DNA of 15,906 nt from RPQJ01 sp963714645. Lineage in GTDB: Bacteria > Pseudomonadota > Gammaproteobacteria > Steroidobacterales > Steroidobacteraceae. Shown here piece by piece: positions 15,212-15,906 of the stretch. A model generated the notes under the pieces. That model was not told where the DNA came from. It ran no database searches and saw only the letters and a program-made list of their open reading frames with translations. The DNA is taken from positions 1 through 15,906 of the forward strand of contig CAVQQX010000177.1 of assembly GCA_963714645.1 (NCBI GenBank), written 5' to 3'. Numbering within the stretch: the first letter of the stretch is position 1; every line of letters starts with the position of its first letter. The position numbers and the translations under genes are program-made.

Positions 15212-15449
15212 TGCCCTACCCGGCTTCGATGCCCGACCCGGCTTTGATGCCCCACCCGGCTTCGATGCCCGACCCGGCTTTGATGCCCGACCCGGCTTCG
15301 ATGCCCCACCCGGCTTTGATGCCCGACCCGGCCTTGATGCCCGACCCGGCTTTGATGCCCTCCCCGGCCTTGATGCCCGACCCGGCCCTGATGACCCACC
15401 CGGCTTCGATGCCCGACCCGGCTTCGATGCCCGACCCGGCTTCGATGCT
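15174..15449. repeat. Tandem array of 18-bp repeats
   Basis: About fifteen units with the minus-strand consensus GGCATCRAAGCCGGGTSG. Variation is almost limited to three sites: G/A giving Glu or Lys, C/G giving Ser or Trp, and C/T in the Ala/Gly codons. The unit nearest the efflux gene is one base short. The array codes for hexapeptides in the minus-strand gene. Near-identity at the DNA level suggests recent expansion, and gain or loss of units would stay in frame. Confidence 0.95.
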
Positions 15450-15716
15450 GCCGGTGACGATCAGCCAGCCGTGGAACCGGACCCGGCGGGTGGAGCGAAT
15501 GTCGACGTCGCCGTGGAATTCGCGGCCGTCGCCCAACTGATCACCGGTGTACCAACCCTGCGGGTCGAAGTCGGCGTCGGTGAGCACCAGCCGGGCTCGC
15601 TCAACCGGGGCGACGGGCTTCGCGTTGGTCACCTCCGGCTCAGGGGTCAGGTCGGTGATGCACTCGTCGATAGCGTCACGGAGTTTCGAGAGCGCGGTGG
15701 TGGTGGTGTCGGACAT
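15216..15716 (-). CDS. Hexapeptide-repeat protein, predicted beta-solenoid, phage-like context
   Basis: I do not recognise this 166-aa protein. Residues 1-60 are polar (MSDTTTTALSKLRDAIDECI, then a Thr/Pro/Glu stretch). Next comes YTGDQLGDGREFHGDVDIRS and RVRFHGWLIVTG, which reads like the first strands of a beta-solenoid. Then thirteen hexapeptides of the form (S/W)GI(E/K)AG follow, an isoleucine every sixth residue, which fits a left-handed beta-helix of three repeats per turn. The ATG at 15716 has AAAGG seven nt before it; the frame is open to 15821, but that part overlaps the upstream gene. The stop is a TAG where every other unit has TGG or TCG, and two more in-frame units follow it. So the true C-terminus is probably lost. 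Function unknown. Confidence 0.75.
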   Translation of the reverse strand: MSDTTTTALSKLRDAIDECITDLTPEPEVTNAKPVAPVERARLVLTDADFDPQGWYTGDQLGDGREFHGDVDIRSTRRVRFHGWLIVTGSIEAGSGIEAGSGIEAGWVIRAGSGIKAGEGIKAGSGIKAGSGIKAGWGIEAGSGIKAGSGIEAGWGIKAGSGIEAG

Positions 15717-15727
15717 GGGTACGCCTT

Positions 15728-15874
15728 TCAGGGTTGGTAGATGACGGGCGGGGTCGTGCTCGGCGTCGCCACGAGCGGCGGCAGGGGTGCGTCGGGGGCC
15801 GACACGATCAGCCACACACACGCGGCGAGAAGCGCAGCCACCGCTGACACAGCCACACGATGCGCGGGGGTCAT
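15728..15874 (-). CDS. Small single-helix membrane or secreted peptide
   Basis: A 48-aa product, too short for many gene finders. It starts at an ATG with a strong ribosome binding site, GGAGG at 15886-15882, seven nt before it. Residues 7-25 (VAVSAVAALLAACVWLIVS) form one hydrophobic helix after MTPAHR, followed by a proline-rich tail (APLPPLVATPSTTPPVIYQP). The helix may be a membrane anchor or a signal peptide; the cysteine in ALLAAC is a poor lipobox candidate. It ends 11 nt before the repeat-protein start, on the same strand. Tight packing and small size are typical of phage genes. I recognise no family. Confidence 0.6.
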   Translation of the reverse strand: MTPAHRVAVSAVAALLAACVWLIVSAPDAPLPPLVATPSTTPPVIYQP

Positions 15875-15906
15875 GCCACGGCCTCCGTACGGAGCGGGCG
15901 CCCTCG
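15871..15906 (-). CDS. Possible 3' end of an upstream gene
   Basis: Twelve codons run in from the window edge and end in a TGA that overlaps the next gene's ATG as ATGA. This stop-start overlap is typical of co-translated genes. The residues (RGRPLRTEAVA) say nothing about function, and the frame could be chance. Confidence 0.3.
   Translation of the reverse strand, partial: RGRPLRTEAVA

Noticed and set aside
15174..15449. CRISPR array
   Set aside because: The 18-bp units abut with no spacers, so it is a coding tandem repeat.
14731..15540. Plus-strand frame with MPDPALMPDPAS repeats
   Set aside because: Any 18-bp repeat is open in several frames. This one begins inside the adaptor gene in the wrong frame and has no ribosome binding site, unlike the minus-strand gene.

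Overview
The window reads as a high-GC gammaproteobacterial chromosome, most like the Xanthomonadales/Pseudomonadales side of the class. The evidence is the block tRNA-Val(GAC)-thrS-infC-rpmI-rplT-pheS, the divergent pair uvrB / AspC-type aminotransferase followed by tRNA-Asn, and a three-component RND efflux operon with a lipoprotein outer-membrane subunit. The last ~730 bases look different and may not belong to the same replicon.

Region 1 (1-4394, minus strand) is translation machinery: pheS (cut by the window start), rplT, rpmI, infC, thrS and tRNA-Val(GAC). infC has no ATG/GTG/TTG start that keeps its N-terminal domain and must start at AUC or AUU. An intrinsic terminator or attenuator lies between rplT and pheS. 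Region 2 (4464-8028, minus) is uvrB followed 10 nt later by a soluble PAS-PAS histidine kinase with no partner regulator in view.

Region 3 (8050-9575, plus) is a PLP aminotransferase gene with a recognisable promoter, a 40-bp tandem duplication over its stop codon, then tRNA-Asn(GTT) with its own promoter and a textbook intrinsic terminator. A mostly non-coding stretch (9576-9855) follows.

Region 4 (9856-15211, plus) is an efflux operon: a MarR-type regulator with a palindrome overlapping its own extended -10 promoter, an RND permease, a periplasmic adaptor and an outer-membrane lipoprotein. The pump gene carries three single-base insertions within 50 bp that scramble 16 residues yet restore the frame. 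The outer-membrane gene breaks off after about 100 codons.

Region 5 (about 15172-15906, minus) starts exactly where that gene breaks. It holds a gene of 18-bp repeats coding for the hexapeptide (S/W)GI(E/K)AG, a 48-aa one-helix membrane peptide, and the possible end of a third gene, packed like phage genes. Both the efflux gene and the repeat gene lose their natural ends at the same point, so the join is either a contig chimera or an illegitimate recombination. This junction and the repeat protein are the most interesting items here; I found no clearly new multi-gene system.
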